Assembly: GCF_014180685.1 (NCBI RefSeq)
Contig: NZ_JACEHF010000006.1
Location: forward strand, 1-53,234
From: Nocardioides pelophilus
GTDB lineage: Bacteria > Actinomycetota > Actinomycetes > Propionibacteriales > Nocardioidaceae
Direction: 5' to 3'
Length of the DNA: 53,234 nucleotides
Below, in pieces: positions 33,901-40,960 of this stretch. The translations under genes and the position numbers were made by a program. Numbering within the stretch: the first letter of the stretch is position 1; every line of letters begins with the position of its first letter. Below the pieces are notes generated by a model that made no database searches, was not told where the DNA came from, and saw only the letters and a list, made by a program, of their open reading frames with translations.

Positions 33901-35447
33901 CGCGGCGGGTCCGGCTGCTCGGCTTCTTCCAGCGGTCCGCGGAGGCGTGCGCCAGCGCCGTCGGAGCGGGTATCGATCAGCTCCTCGAGCTCGTTGAGCA
34001 CCACGGTCCCGGTGCCGGGGTCGGCAGACAGGTGGTGCCGCAGCGGCGAGTGCGGGGAGGCGGTGTGTGGGAGCCATTCGATCCACTCCCACGTCCCGCG
34101 GTTGGTTGAGGAGGTCAAGCACGTCATCACCACCTCGGCGGGTGAGTGCAGGACCGCGATCTGGGCGGCCGCCGCGCGGGCCACGGCCTCGCGTCGCTGG
34201 GGTGGGCCGGCGATGCCGAGCCCGCCGACGACCCGGAGGTTGCCCACGACCGGTGCGTCGCGGAGCAGGGCGAACTCCGCTGCGAGCTCTTCGGAGCGGC
34301 GTCGGAAGTCGGGCAGTCCGCCTGCCCGCGGCAGCTCGGCGACGTGGTGCGGCGGGATCGCGCCGAGGCCGAACCGGACATTGAGGAATTCTGGGTGCTC
34401 GGTGCGGCGGCACCACAGCACGCCGGAGTGCCGGTCGACGGAGTCGACGCACGCCGACATGGACGGGTGCAGTTCGGCGAGCTGAGCCCGCTCGTGGTCG
34501 TGGCCGTCGGACAGTTGGCGGCGGCAGGTGTCCAGGGCACTGTCGAACTCGGCAATCTCCTCCCGCAGCGCGAGTGCTCGCTGCCGACGCTGGTCGATGA
34601 AGTTGGCGAGCATGAGCAGCGGGGTCATGCAGATGAAGATGAGCGAGAAGGTGCTGCCGGAGCTGCTGTTTTGCGAGGACTGGATGCGCCAAAACAGCAG
34701 GCCACCCATCAGCAGCGGCACCATCAGCATCAGCCACGGGAACCGCACCAGCTGCCGCGGCCGGGGCGGTTGCGGCAGCTCGACCGGCGTGGGCGAGGGT
34801 CGGGCCACCACCCGAGGGGAGCGGATGAAGCCGGTGTCGGTGGTGGCACTCGGGCCGGTGGGGGCGAGTGAGACCACCGAGACCGTCGAGTCCCCCAGCT
34901 CGATCATGTCGCCGACCGCGACCGCGATCCGCGAGACCCGGACCCCACCGACGATGACACCGTTGGAGGAACCGAGGTCGACCACCTCGACCTTCGACCC
35001 GACGATGACGCGGGCATGCTGCTTGGACACCGACGGGTCCTTCAAGCGGACCTCGCATTCGGCCGAGCGGCCGATGGTCGAGCTGCCGAGCCGCAGATGG
35101 AACTCCTCGCCCTCATCCCGGCCGCGCAGCACGCGGAGCACGGCGACCGTCGGCGTTCCGGCCCGGGTGGCCTCGAACGAGTCGGCATAGGTGATCGCGA
35201 GGCTGCTTCCAGACTGGATGCCCGAATCGATCAGGGTCTGCTCGGGGTCGATCGGGTCCGGCACGCTCCCCCGTCCGGCGCGTGCCAACGTGACCGAGCG
35301 TTCGGGCTGGAACTGGCCACCGCGGCGGTCAGATGCCGCAAGTGCGGTTGCGACGTCGCCGACGGTGGCCGTCGCGTCCGCGGTGATCTGCACCTGGTCC
35401 TCCCCCTGGCCGCCGTGCGGCTGGGCGAGGGTGACCTTGACCTTCAT
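30981..35447 (-). CDS. EccC/EssC-type type VII secretion ATPase with ubiquitin-like and FHA domains
   Basis: This 1488-residue protein is the motor of the locus. Order of domains: ubiquitin/YukD-like fold (1-88), FHA (~98-195: STIGRSAECEVRL, SVSKQHARV, GSSNGV), two membrane helices (~233-275), and three FtsK/SpoIIIE ATPase modules. Module 1 has GGTTGAGKSE (~695) and LIIVVDEFAA; module 2 has LVGTGGSGKTTAL (~1015) and LLVLLDGFSN; module 3 has a degenerate AGPPQSGRTNAV (~1305, Arg for Lys) and LALVVEYLPD. EccC/EssC proteins drive type VII export, with module 1 being the key ATPase. The start overlaps the upstream stop by 4 bp (ATGA). The FHA links it to the kinases in the operon. Confidence 0.92.
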   Translation of the reverse strand: MKVKVTLAQPHGGQGEDQVQITADATATVGDVATALAASDRRGGQFQPERSVTLARAGRGSVPDPIDPEQTLIDSGIQSGSSLAITYADSFEATRAGTPTVAVLRVLRGRDEGEEFHLRLGSSTIGRSAECEVRLKDPSVSKQHARVIVGSKVEVVDLGSSNGVIVGGVRVSRIAVAVGDMIELGDSTVSVVSLAPTGPSATTDTGFIRSPRVVARPSPTPVELPQPPRPRQLVRFPWLMLMVPLLMGGLLFWRIQSSQNSSSGSTFSLIFICMTPLLMLANFIDQRRQRALALREEIAEFDSALDTCRRQLSDGHDHERAQLAELHPSMSACVDSVDRHSGVLWCRRTEHPEFLNVRFGLGAIPPHHVAELPRAGGLPDFRRRSEELAAEFALLRDAPVVGNLRVVGGLGIAGPPQRREAVARAAAAQIAVLHSPAEVVMTCLTSSTNRGTWEWIEWLPHTASPHSPLRHHLSADPGTGTVVLNELEELIDTRSDGAGARLRGPLEEAEQPDPPRVPSVVVIVDDTAADLARLTRIAELGPDVGVFVLWIADAVSSLPASCRTFAWVDGGSGTVGMVREEVQVDAVAMEGLDAAEATRIGRRLAPLVDAGRPVEDESDLPRSVSVVTLLGHDASDDADVVVTRWRENQSLAVRDGSAPVAREHAADLRAVVGHAGSEPFAIDLRAQGPHALVGGTTGAGKSEFLQAWVLGLAHAYSPDRVTFLFVDYKGGSAFANCVALPHCVGMVTDLSPYLVRRALRSLKAELQHREHLLNKKGKKDLIDLEKTGDPDCPPSLIIVVDEFAALATEVPDFVEGVVDVAQRGRSLGLHLVLATQHPGGVIKDNIRANTNLRIALRMADESHSLDVLGDAVAAHFPTSIPGRGAAKTGPGRITTFQSAFPGARTAPEPETPPIEVNDLDFGTGRAWKLPEPPHTDQSIAKDIDRVVTTIRIASTRAAVPPPRRPWLDPLAPIYGLGREALKPRRDTAIPLGVVDAPGDQRQDVAFYRPDTDGNLLLVGTGGSGKTTALRTLAAASAITPGGGLVHVYGLDFATGALASLNVLPNVGSIIAGEDEERVQRLITYLGQVIEERAARYGAGTANIDDYRNQADRPQEPRLLVLLDGFSNFRTAYETTAGAWLYQRFQRILLDGRAVGVHVAMTADRPAAVPGSVMSAFQRRIVLRQADEEAYLALGVPRDILTPSSHPGRAIWSETGQEMQLAVLISEEHVKASIASAAAQAAALDNLAVRLAPHHTKPPTIRALDSLVTTGSLPVEVRGRPTLGVADTTLAPMAFDPTGVIMVAGPPQSGRTNAVRWLATSLRRRWPELPIVHLSTRRTPLSGLDLWEMCADHEEEVRSVLERLDQQGPVQPPATPDDPPPLALVVEYLPDFVGSTVEQALLKRIQAMRRAGCPVIAEAETPAWTSSWPLTMEIRNGRTGLLLQPDQADGEGLLRTTLPRTRRTDFPPGRGFWVKGGAVAKVQLPLVEE

Positions 35448-36172
35448 TCGTCCTCCTCCGCCGAGGTGGTCTGCGGAAGGTCGAGCAAGGCCAGGTCGTC
35501 GGGGGTGACCAACAGCGTCGAGACGGCGTACTCGACGAGGTGGAGCCGACGGTTCGACGCCATCCGAACGCCGGCTCCGCGCAGCCCGCGGACCCCGGCT
35601 GCGGTGAGCTTGTCGCAGACGTTCTCGATCTTCTTGTCGAACCGCTTGGTCGACCAGCCGAGCCGGCCGGCGGCCTGACCGGTGCTGGGGATCTCGCCGG
35701 CGCCCGAGCCCGAGCGGCGCAGCACCGGTTCGGCCAGCGCCAGGATCGCCAGTAGCTGCGACTCGGTGAACTGGCCGGGGATGATGGTTGTCGTACCGGC
35801 GCCGGAGGTTGGCCGCCGGACCGGGTCGTACGGGGTGTCGGCGACGTCGACGATCAGCTCATAGAGCGTCTCGCCGGCGGCGAAGGTGATCAGGGTGCGG
35901 GGAAACACCAGTGGAAGCTGCGCGCCCGGGGCGAGGGTGCTGCGCATCAGCCCGTTGGCGTCGGTGAGGTACGCAGCGAGCCGGCCGCCGACGTTGGCCA
36001 CCCACCACATGGCGTCGCGGTGGCTGAATCGCAGGAAGTCGCGGTGCAGGTAGGGGTTGTCGTCGATCTCCAGATCACCGGAGCGGCCCACGGTCAGGTC
36101 CCGGCCGGGTTCGGCGGTCAGGATCTCGCCGGCGAAGTCGAGGGAGATGGACGGCTTGTCTTGGTCGGTCAT
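35444..36172 (-). CDS. FHA-like protein with helical C-terminal domain
   Basis: The ATG at 36172 gives 242 residues; a GTG at 36181 is an alternative. The N-terminal ~115 residues look like a divergent FHA or related beta-sandwich (DLTVGRSGDLEIDDNPYLHR, DFLRFSHRDAMWWVANVGGR). The C-terminal part is helical with a winged-helix-like pattern (FTESQLLAILALAEPVLRRS, TGQAAGRLGWSTKRFDKKIE), so it may bind DNA or protein. It is coupled to the EccC gene by an ATGA overlap. It may be a phospho-dependent adaptor or regulator of the locus. Confidence 0.72.
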   Translation of the reverse strand: MTDQDKPSISLDFAGEILTAEPGRDLTVGRSGDLEIDDNPYLHRDFLRFSHRDAMWWVANVGGRLAAYLTDANGLMRSTLAPGAQLPLVFPRTLITFAAGETLYELIVDVADTPYDPVRRPTSGAGTTTIIPGQFTESQLLAILALAEPVLRRSGSGAGEIPSTGQAAGRLGWSTKRFDKKIENVCDKLTAAGVRGLRGAGVRMASNRRLHLVEYAVSTLLVTPDDLALLDLPQTTSAEEDE

Positions 36173-36184
36173 GTCCCGCACGCC

Positions 36185-37810
36185 CTAGCCCAGCGCGAGG
36201 CAGGCCCACGCGGGCTCCGAGCGCGTGTTCCCGCGGATCGTCCACACTGCCGCGCACGCCTCGTCGGTGGCGAGCACCGTCCCGGATCCGGTGACAGGGC
36301 TGGACTGGCCCGGGATCAACGCGGCGTCCGGGTCGGCCTGGTCGGTTCGGTCATAGGGCTGCACGAGGAACTGGTCTCCTTCTTGACGCTCGGGCACGGT
36401 CCAGGACACGCGGAGCCGGTCCTGGCCGTCGGGACGCACGGTCACCCCGGTCGGCGTCGGCGGGCCGCCGCTGTCGAACGGATCGCGCGGCTGGGTCGTG
36501 GGCTTGTCGGCCTGGTCGCCGCTGGTGGCGTCTGGCGACCGCTGACCGAGCCAGACCCCGACGGCCACGACGATGAGGATGACCAGGGCGCCGCCGAGGA
36601 GGGCGGGGTTGAGGGAGCGGCGCGGCGGCGCATCGGCCGGCGGCGCTTCGGCCGGCGCGGCGGCGGTCGGGGCCGACCGGGCCGCGCTGGTGGCGGGCAT
36701 GGCGGTGTAGTCGCTGGGTGGCTGGTGGAGCACGACATCGGGCGCGGTCTTGGGTTGCACCGCCCCGCCGACCGCGGTGGCTTCGAGCGGTGGCGGTGCT
36801 GCGACAGGCGGCGGGCTCCACGCCGGCGCGGGGGGTGCGGGCGCGCGTGCGGGAACGGGGGCGGGTTCGGGGTCGATGGAGACGAAGCCGCTGACCCGGG
36901 TTCCTCCGCCGTCGTCGCCGGGGGCGATGTCGATGACCTGCTCGTCCAGTACGTCGATCGTGGTGACCGGTAAGTGCAGCTCGGCCTGGATGCTTTGGAG
37001 TGCGCGCGCGAACTCGTGTGCGCTGTCGTAGCGTTCGTGTGGCGCCTTGGCCATCGCGGTGCGCAGGGTCCGCTCGAGCGATTCGGGCACGTCGGGTCGG
37101 CGCGTTGGTGGCAACGGCATGGTGCGCACCCGGGGCGCAAGGGCGACGGCGTCGTTGGCTCCGCCTTGGACGTGGAACGGGGACCGGCCGACGAGGGCGG
37201 TCCACAAGGTGGCGCCGAGCGAGTACACGTCGCCGCTGGGTCCCATCGGTGCGCCAACCGTGAGCTGTTCGGGCGGTGCCCACGGCACGCTCATCCCGAA
37301 ACCCTCGCCGGACTGTGCGCTGGCGGTGGTGACCGAGATCCCGAAGTCGGTCAGCGCGGCCCGACCGAACTCGGTGAACAGGATGTTGGCGGGCTTGATG
37401 TCGCGGTGCAGGATCCCCAGCCGGTGGGCGGTCTCGACCGCGCCGCTGAGCTGAATCACGACTTCGAGCGCCTTGGTGACGGTGAGTGGCCTGGCTCGGA
37501 TCCGGAGCGCGAGGTGGGGTGGTGGGCAGTACTCCATCACCAAGAACGGCCGGCCGTCGGGCGTAATTCCGGCCTGGTAGATGCTGACGATCGAGGGGTG
37601 GTTGGACAGCTTGGCCATCACGTTCGACTCGACCTCGAACGATGCTTGGACGTCGGCGTCGATGTCGCTGAGAAGCACCTTGACGGCGACCTTGCGGCCG
37701 AGCATCTGTTGCTCGTACTGGAAGACGTCGGCGAAGCCGCCGGTGCCGAGCAGCTCGAGGAACTGGAACCCAGGGAGGTCAGGCGGGGGTCCGGGTTGGC
37801 GGGCGTTCAC
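36185..37810 (-). CDS. Transmembrane Ser/Thr protein kinase with FN3-like extracellular domain
   Basis: The GTG at 37810 overlaps the upstream stop (GTGA) and gives 541 residues. The kinase domain (~15-275) has LLGTGGFADVF, Lys44, HRDIKPAN at 135-142 and DFG at 155-157; the activation segment ends with WAPPEQL in place of APE, as in several actinobacterial kinases. A Pro/Ala-rich linker leads to one membrane helix (~403-424) and an extracellular ~110-residue FN3-like domain (TGVTVRPDGQDRLRVSWTVP) with two Cys. This is a sensor-kinase layout: the outside domain probably reads wall or secreted components and the inside phosphorylates local FHA partners. Confidence 0.9.
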   Translation of the reverse strand: MNARQPGPPPDLPGFQFLELLGTGGFADVFQYEQQMLGRKVAVKVLLSDIDADVQASFEVESNVMAKLSNHPSIVSIYQAGITPDGRPFLVMEYCPPPHLALRIRARPLTVTKALEVVIQLSGAVETAHRLGILHRDIKPANILFTEFGRAALTDFGISVTTASAQSGEGFGMSVPWAPPEQLTVGAPMGPSGDVYSLGATLWTALVGRSPFHVQGGANDAVALAPRVRTMPLPPTRRPDVPESLERTLRTAMAKAPHERYDSAHEFARALQSIQAELHLPVTTIDVLDEQVIDIAPGDDGGGTRVSGFVSIDPEPAPVPARAPAPPAPAWSPPPVAAPPPLEATAVGGAVQPKTAPDVVLHQPPSDYTAMPATSAARSAPTAAAPAEAPPADAPPRRSLNPALLGGALVILIVVAVGVWLGQRSPDATSGDQADKPTTQPRDPFDSGGPPTPTGVTVRPDGQDRLRVSWTVPERQEGDQFLVQPYDRTDQADPDAALIPGQSSPVTGSGTVLATDEACAAVWTIRGNTRSEPAWACLALG

Positions 37811-39567
37811 GGCAGCTCCTCGAAACGCAGGTGCACGCCATGCCCAAGGTCGATCACGTCGCCCGGGACGAGCAGGTGGGGCTTCTCGAGGAGACGGAAC
37901 GGCGGTTCGCCGTTGCGTCGCAGAAACGTTCCGTTCGTAGAGTTGAGGTCCACCGCCAGCAGGCTCCAGCCCTCGACCCGCAGAGCGACGTGGCTTGCGG
38001 AGACGTGCGGGTGTTGGAGGGTCATCAGGCGCGGGATCGCGGTGCCTTGGAACCTCGACGCGCGCGGCGCCCGCCCGATGATGACGGGCCCGTCGAGATC
38101 CGCCCGTTCGCCGGTGCTGACCAGGACCCGCCCAAGGGCAGGCTGAGCGATCCGGGTCGGGGACGCGTTCAGTCCGCTCCCGCACACCCGGCACTGGGCC
38201 CGCTGCGGAGGATTGGCGTGGCCGGCCGTGCACAGCACCGCCAGCACTCCCCCATCGGCGCCAGGCGCCGCGACCGGTCCAGGCGGGCTGGGGTCGGGAA
38301 GTGCGGCGATCGTGTGGCCGTCGTGGTCGCCGAGTCCCACAGAGGGCGCCAGTTGGCTGGCGGGCTGGCTCGATGGCGGCGAAGCAACCGGTGGCGCCGC
38401 AAGTGCCGGTGGCCTCGCCGCGGGATTCGGCGCCTCTGCCATGCCCGGCACCGCGCTGATGAAGTCGGGCGGCAGGTTCAACGTCGGCGGCTTGCCGTCT
38501 GCCTGGTCGCTGCCTGCCGCCGACGGCGCACTGGACGGCTCCTCCGCCTCAGCGGACTCGGCCGGCTCTGCCTCCCCCGCCTCGTCCTGGTCCTCGTCCT
38601 GGTCCTCGTCTTCCAGCCAGGTGACCTCCGAGGGCGGCGCGGGCCGGCTCTCGACTGGCGCTTCAACCGCCGGAGTGGCGTCCGGGCGCACGGCTGCGCC
38701 CTCGACAGAGCCCGCCACGGTGTGGTCGGCCCAGATGTCGTCGAACCCGTCCCCTGCTGGTGCTGGCAGGTCGATTGGCTCACCAGCGGCCGCCTCAGAA
38801 CCGTCCTTCAGCTCGGGCTCGGCGTCCTCGGGCTCCACGTCAACCTCGGGCGCATCAGCCTCCGGCGCAGCGTCGAGCTCCGCGGTCCCGGCGGGTTCAG
38901 ATGCTGCCGGGTTCGGATCGGCTTCGGGCTCCGATTCGACCGCGACGTCCGGGACGTCGCGGTTGCCCGGTTCGTCCGATGCCTTGGCGGCCTCAGGCTC
39001 GCTCTCGCTTCCCGGTTCTGGCTCGAGCTCGGGCTCGGGCTCGGGCTCGGGCTCGCCGAGCATGGCAGCGACGGCGGCCTGACTCACGCCGGCATGTGTT
39101 GTCTGGGCGAGATGGACCCTCACGGCCGCCACCCCGACAACGCCGGACTCGATCGGCATCTGCTCGCCATCAGGGTGCTCGTCGGCCCGCCCGAACCGCA
39201 GTGTCGTGACCGTCGTTAGTCGACGCTCGGTCCACGTGGCCACGTCCTGGCCGCTGACCGTGGTGGCGGCGCCGTCGTCGCCAGTGGCGACGATCTCGAA
39301 CGAGCCGCGGACCGCGAGATGAGCCTCCTCGGGGCCCGAGAAGACGGCGATTGCGAACGGCGGTAGGTCGAGCAGACGCGAGCCGGTGGCTTCTCCGATC
39401 TCGGTGAGGACCGCGCCGACGGTCGTCGGGGTCGGCAGTGCGCGCAGCCGTTCCCACGTGGCGCTGGCGACGGCGGCCTCGATTCCGGCGGCGAGCACGA
39501 CGACGCCACCGGACCAGACAATGGCGGGATGATTGCCGGCGACGTACAGCACCTCGGGTGTCGTCAC
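37807..39567 (-). CDS. FHA protein with acidic linker and zinc-ribbon-like motif
   Basis: The GTG at 39567 overlaps the PP2C stop (GTGA) and gives 586 residues. Residues 1-165 form an unrecognised alpha/beta domain. Residues ~170-340 are a low-complexity acidic stretch with Glu-Pro repeats (GEPEPEPEPELEPEPG) and DEDQDEDQDE. A CTAGHANPPQRAQCRVCG element (~440-460) looks like a zinc ribbon. The C-terminal ~95 residues are a canonical FHA domain: VIIGRAP, HPHVSASHVAL, DLNSTNGTFL. The FHA should bind phosphothreonine, probably on a neighbouring kinase or ATPase. The long acidic arm may act as a flexible tether. Confidence 0.85.
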   Translation of the reverse strand: MTTPEVLYVAGNHPAIVWSGGVVVLAAGIEAAVASATWERLRALPTPTTVGAVLTEIGEATGSRLLDLPPFAIAVFSGPEEAHLAVRGSFEIVATGDDGAATTVSGQDVATWTERRLTTVTTLRFGRADEHPDGEQMPIESGVVGVAAVRVHLAQTTHAGVSQAAVAAMLGEPEPEPEPELEPEPGSESEPEAAKASDEPGNRDVPDVAVESEPEADPNPAASEPAGTAELDAAPEADAPEVDVEPEDAEPELKDGSEAAAGEPIDLPAPAGDGFDDIWADHTVAGSVEGAAVRPDATPAVEAPVESRPAPPSEVTWLEDEDQDEDQDEAGEAEPAESAEAEEPSSAPSAAGSDQADGKPPTLNLPPDFISAVPGMAEAPNPAARPPALAAPPVASPPSSQPASQLAPSVGLGDHDGHTIAALPDPSPPGPVAAPGADGGVLAVLCTAGHANPPQRAQCRVCGSGLNASPTRIAQPALGRVLVSTGERADLDGPVIIGRAPRASRFQGTAIPRLMTLQHPHVSASHVALRVEGWSLLAVDLNSTNGTFLRRNGEPPFRLLEKPHLLVPGDVIDLGHGVHLRFEELP

Positions 39568-40403
39568 GGCACGACCTCCAGGTCCGGCCGGGTGTCGCCG
39601 CTGAGCTCGATCCCGGACTCGTCGACGGTGTCGTCAGCGCCCGGAAGGTCGGCCGGGACGGGTGTGCCGGATACGTGCCCGGCGTCCACGACGAGGGCGG
39701 TGATGTTGTCGCGGCCGGCACCGGCGATCGCGGCCGCGACGAGTGCGGTCGCAGCCTTCTGTGGGTTCGGGGCGGCCTGCAAAGTGGCGCCGATCAGCTG
39801 GTCGCTGACCTCGCCGGTCAGGCCGTCGGAACACAGCAGGATCCGGTCGCCGGCGCGCGCCGGCAGCAGCCACTGGTCGAGCACCGGGGCTTGGGGCAGG
39901 CCACCGCCGATGGCCTGCGTGATGACGTTGCTGCGTCGGTCCGTCGGCGTGGCGTCGGACCGCATCCCGAGGTCGACCAGGGCCTGGTGGTGCGAATGAT
40001 CGACCGTGACCTGCTCGAGGACATCGTCGCGCATCAGGTAGGTGCGTGAGTCGCCAATGTTGAAGATCAGCCAGCACGGCTCGTCGTCGTGAACGGCGAG
40101 GCCCACGCCGGTCAGGGTCGATCCGGGGGCGCCTCCGACCTGACGGCCCAGCTCACGCACCAGCCGGTTGGCGGTGGCGGTGGCGTCCTTGAGCGACTGT
40201 GGGGTCACCCAGGTGCCCCAGGACGTGTCCTGGAATGCCTGGACGACGAGCTCGGCGGCCTCCCGCCCGGACGCGTGGCCACCCATGCCGTCGGCAACCA
40301 CGAAGACCGGCGGATTGGCCAGGTGGGCGTCCTGGTTCTCCTCGCGGTGGTTGCCGGTGTGCGAGTAGGCGCCCCAACGGACGTCGAGCAGAATGCCTGT
40401 CAT
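39564..40403 (-). CDS. PP2C-type Ser/Thr protein phosphatase
   Basis: The ATG at 40403 overlaps the FHA gene's TGA (ATGA) and gives 279 residues; the longer frame upstream is antisense of the FHA gene and unlikely. The PP2C motifs are clear: YSHTGNHREENQDAH, VFVVADGMGGHASGREAAEL (metal Asp in DGMGGH), LIFNIGDSRTYLM, LLCSDGLTGEVSD and GRDNITALVV. It removes phosphates from Ser/Thr and is the natural opponent of the two kinases in this operon. No membrane segment is seen, so it is cytosolic. Confidence 0.93.
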   Translation of the reverse strand: MTGILLDVRWGAYSHTGNHREENQDAHLANPPVFVVADGMGGHASGREAAELVVQAFQDTSWGTWVTPQSLKDATATANRLVRELGRQVGGAPGSTLTGVGLAVHDDEPCWLIFNIGDSRTYLMRDDVLEQVTVDHSHHQALVDLGMRSDATPTDRRSNVITQAIGGGLPQAPVLDQWLLPARAGDRILLCSDGLTGEVSDQLIGATLQAAPNPQKAATALVAAAIAGAGRDNITALVVDAGHVSGTPVPADLPGADDTVDESGIELSGDTRPDLEVVP

Positions 40404-40960
40404 CCGAGAACCACGATCGTGCGTTCGCCGTACCCGATGGTTGCGCTCGCGGGCACCACGGCCGTCTCCCCCGGGACCAGGCGAACCGTGGCCCCGTCGG
40501 CTTCCTGGATGGTCACCCCGTTGGTGGAGTGGAGATCTACCACCCATGCCCCCGACTCGGCCGGGCCGACCGCCAGGTGCGTCTTGGAGACCGACTTGGT
40601 GGCGTCGACGACCGGGAACGGCACGGCGTCCGGGTGCGTAGCCGGTGCGACCGGGTCGCGACCGATCACCCAGGTGCGGTCCAGCCGCAGCTCGGAACCC
40701 TGGTCGAGCCGCAGCACCGGTACGCCGCCCGAGCCCGGCAGCGGCCCGGGCATCGTCAGGTCCGCCGGCACCGGTGCCGACACGTGCGAGTTCGGGGCAG
40801 CCGGTGGTGGCGGCGGAGGCGGTGCGGGTGCGGCCGGAGGGGGCGGTGTAGCCGACGGTGCGAGGAACGCCGAGGACGGGGGAAGCATCACCGGGGCGGC
40901 CGCAGATGGCGGCTGGGCGGGCTGGCCCGGTCGGCGGGAACGTCCGCGGAACCAGCTCAC
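40400..40960 (-). CDS. FHA-domain protein with proline-rich N-terminus
   Basis: The GTG at 40960 overlaps the upstream stop (GTGA) and gives 186 residues. The first ~80 are basic and then Pro/Ala-rich (PPPPAAPAPPPPPPPAAP). The C-terminal ~100 residues form an FHA domain: TWVIGRDPVAP, SVSKTHLAVG and DLHSTNGVTI, with the Ser/His/Asn residues that contact phosphothreonine. It sits between the transglutaminase-like protein and the phosphatase and is probably a phospho-reader for the locus. Confidence 0.88.
   Translation of the reverse strand: MSWFRGRSRRPGQPAQPPSAAAPVMLPPSSAFLAPSATPPPPAAPAPPPPPPPAAPNSHVSAPVPADLTMPGPLPGSGGVPVLRLDQGSELRLDRTWVIGRDPVAPATHPDAVPFPVVDATKSVSKTHLAVGPAESGAWVVDLHSTNGVTIQEADGATVRLVPGETAVVPASATIGYGERTIVVLG

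Noticed and set aside
38990..39065. Repetitive GGGCTCG-type DNA as a functional repeat
   Set aside because: It encodes the Glu-Pro repeats of the FHA protein linker, which explains the pattern.
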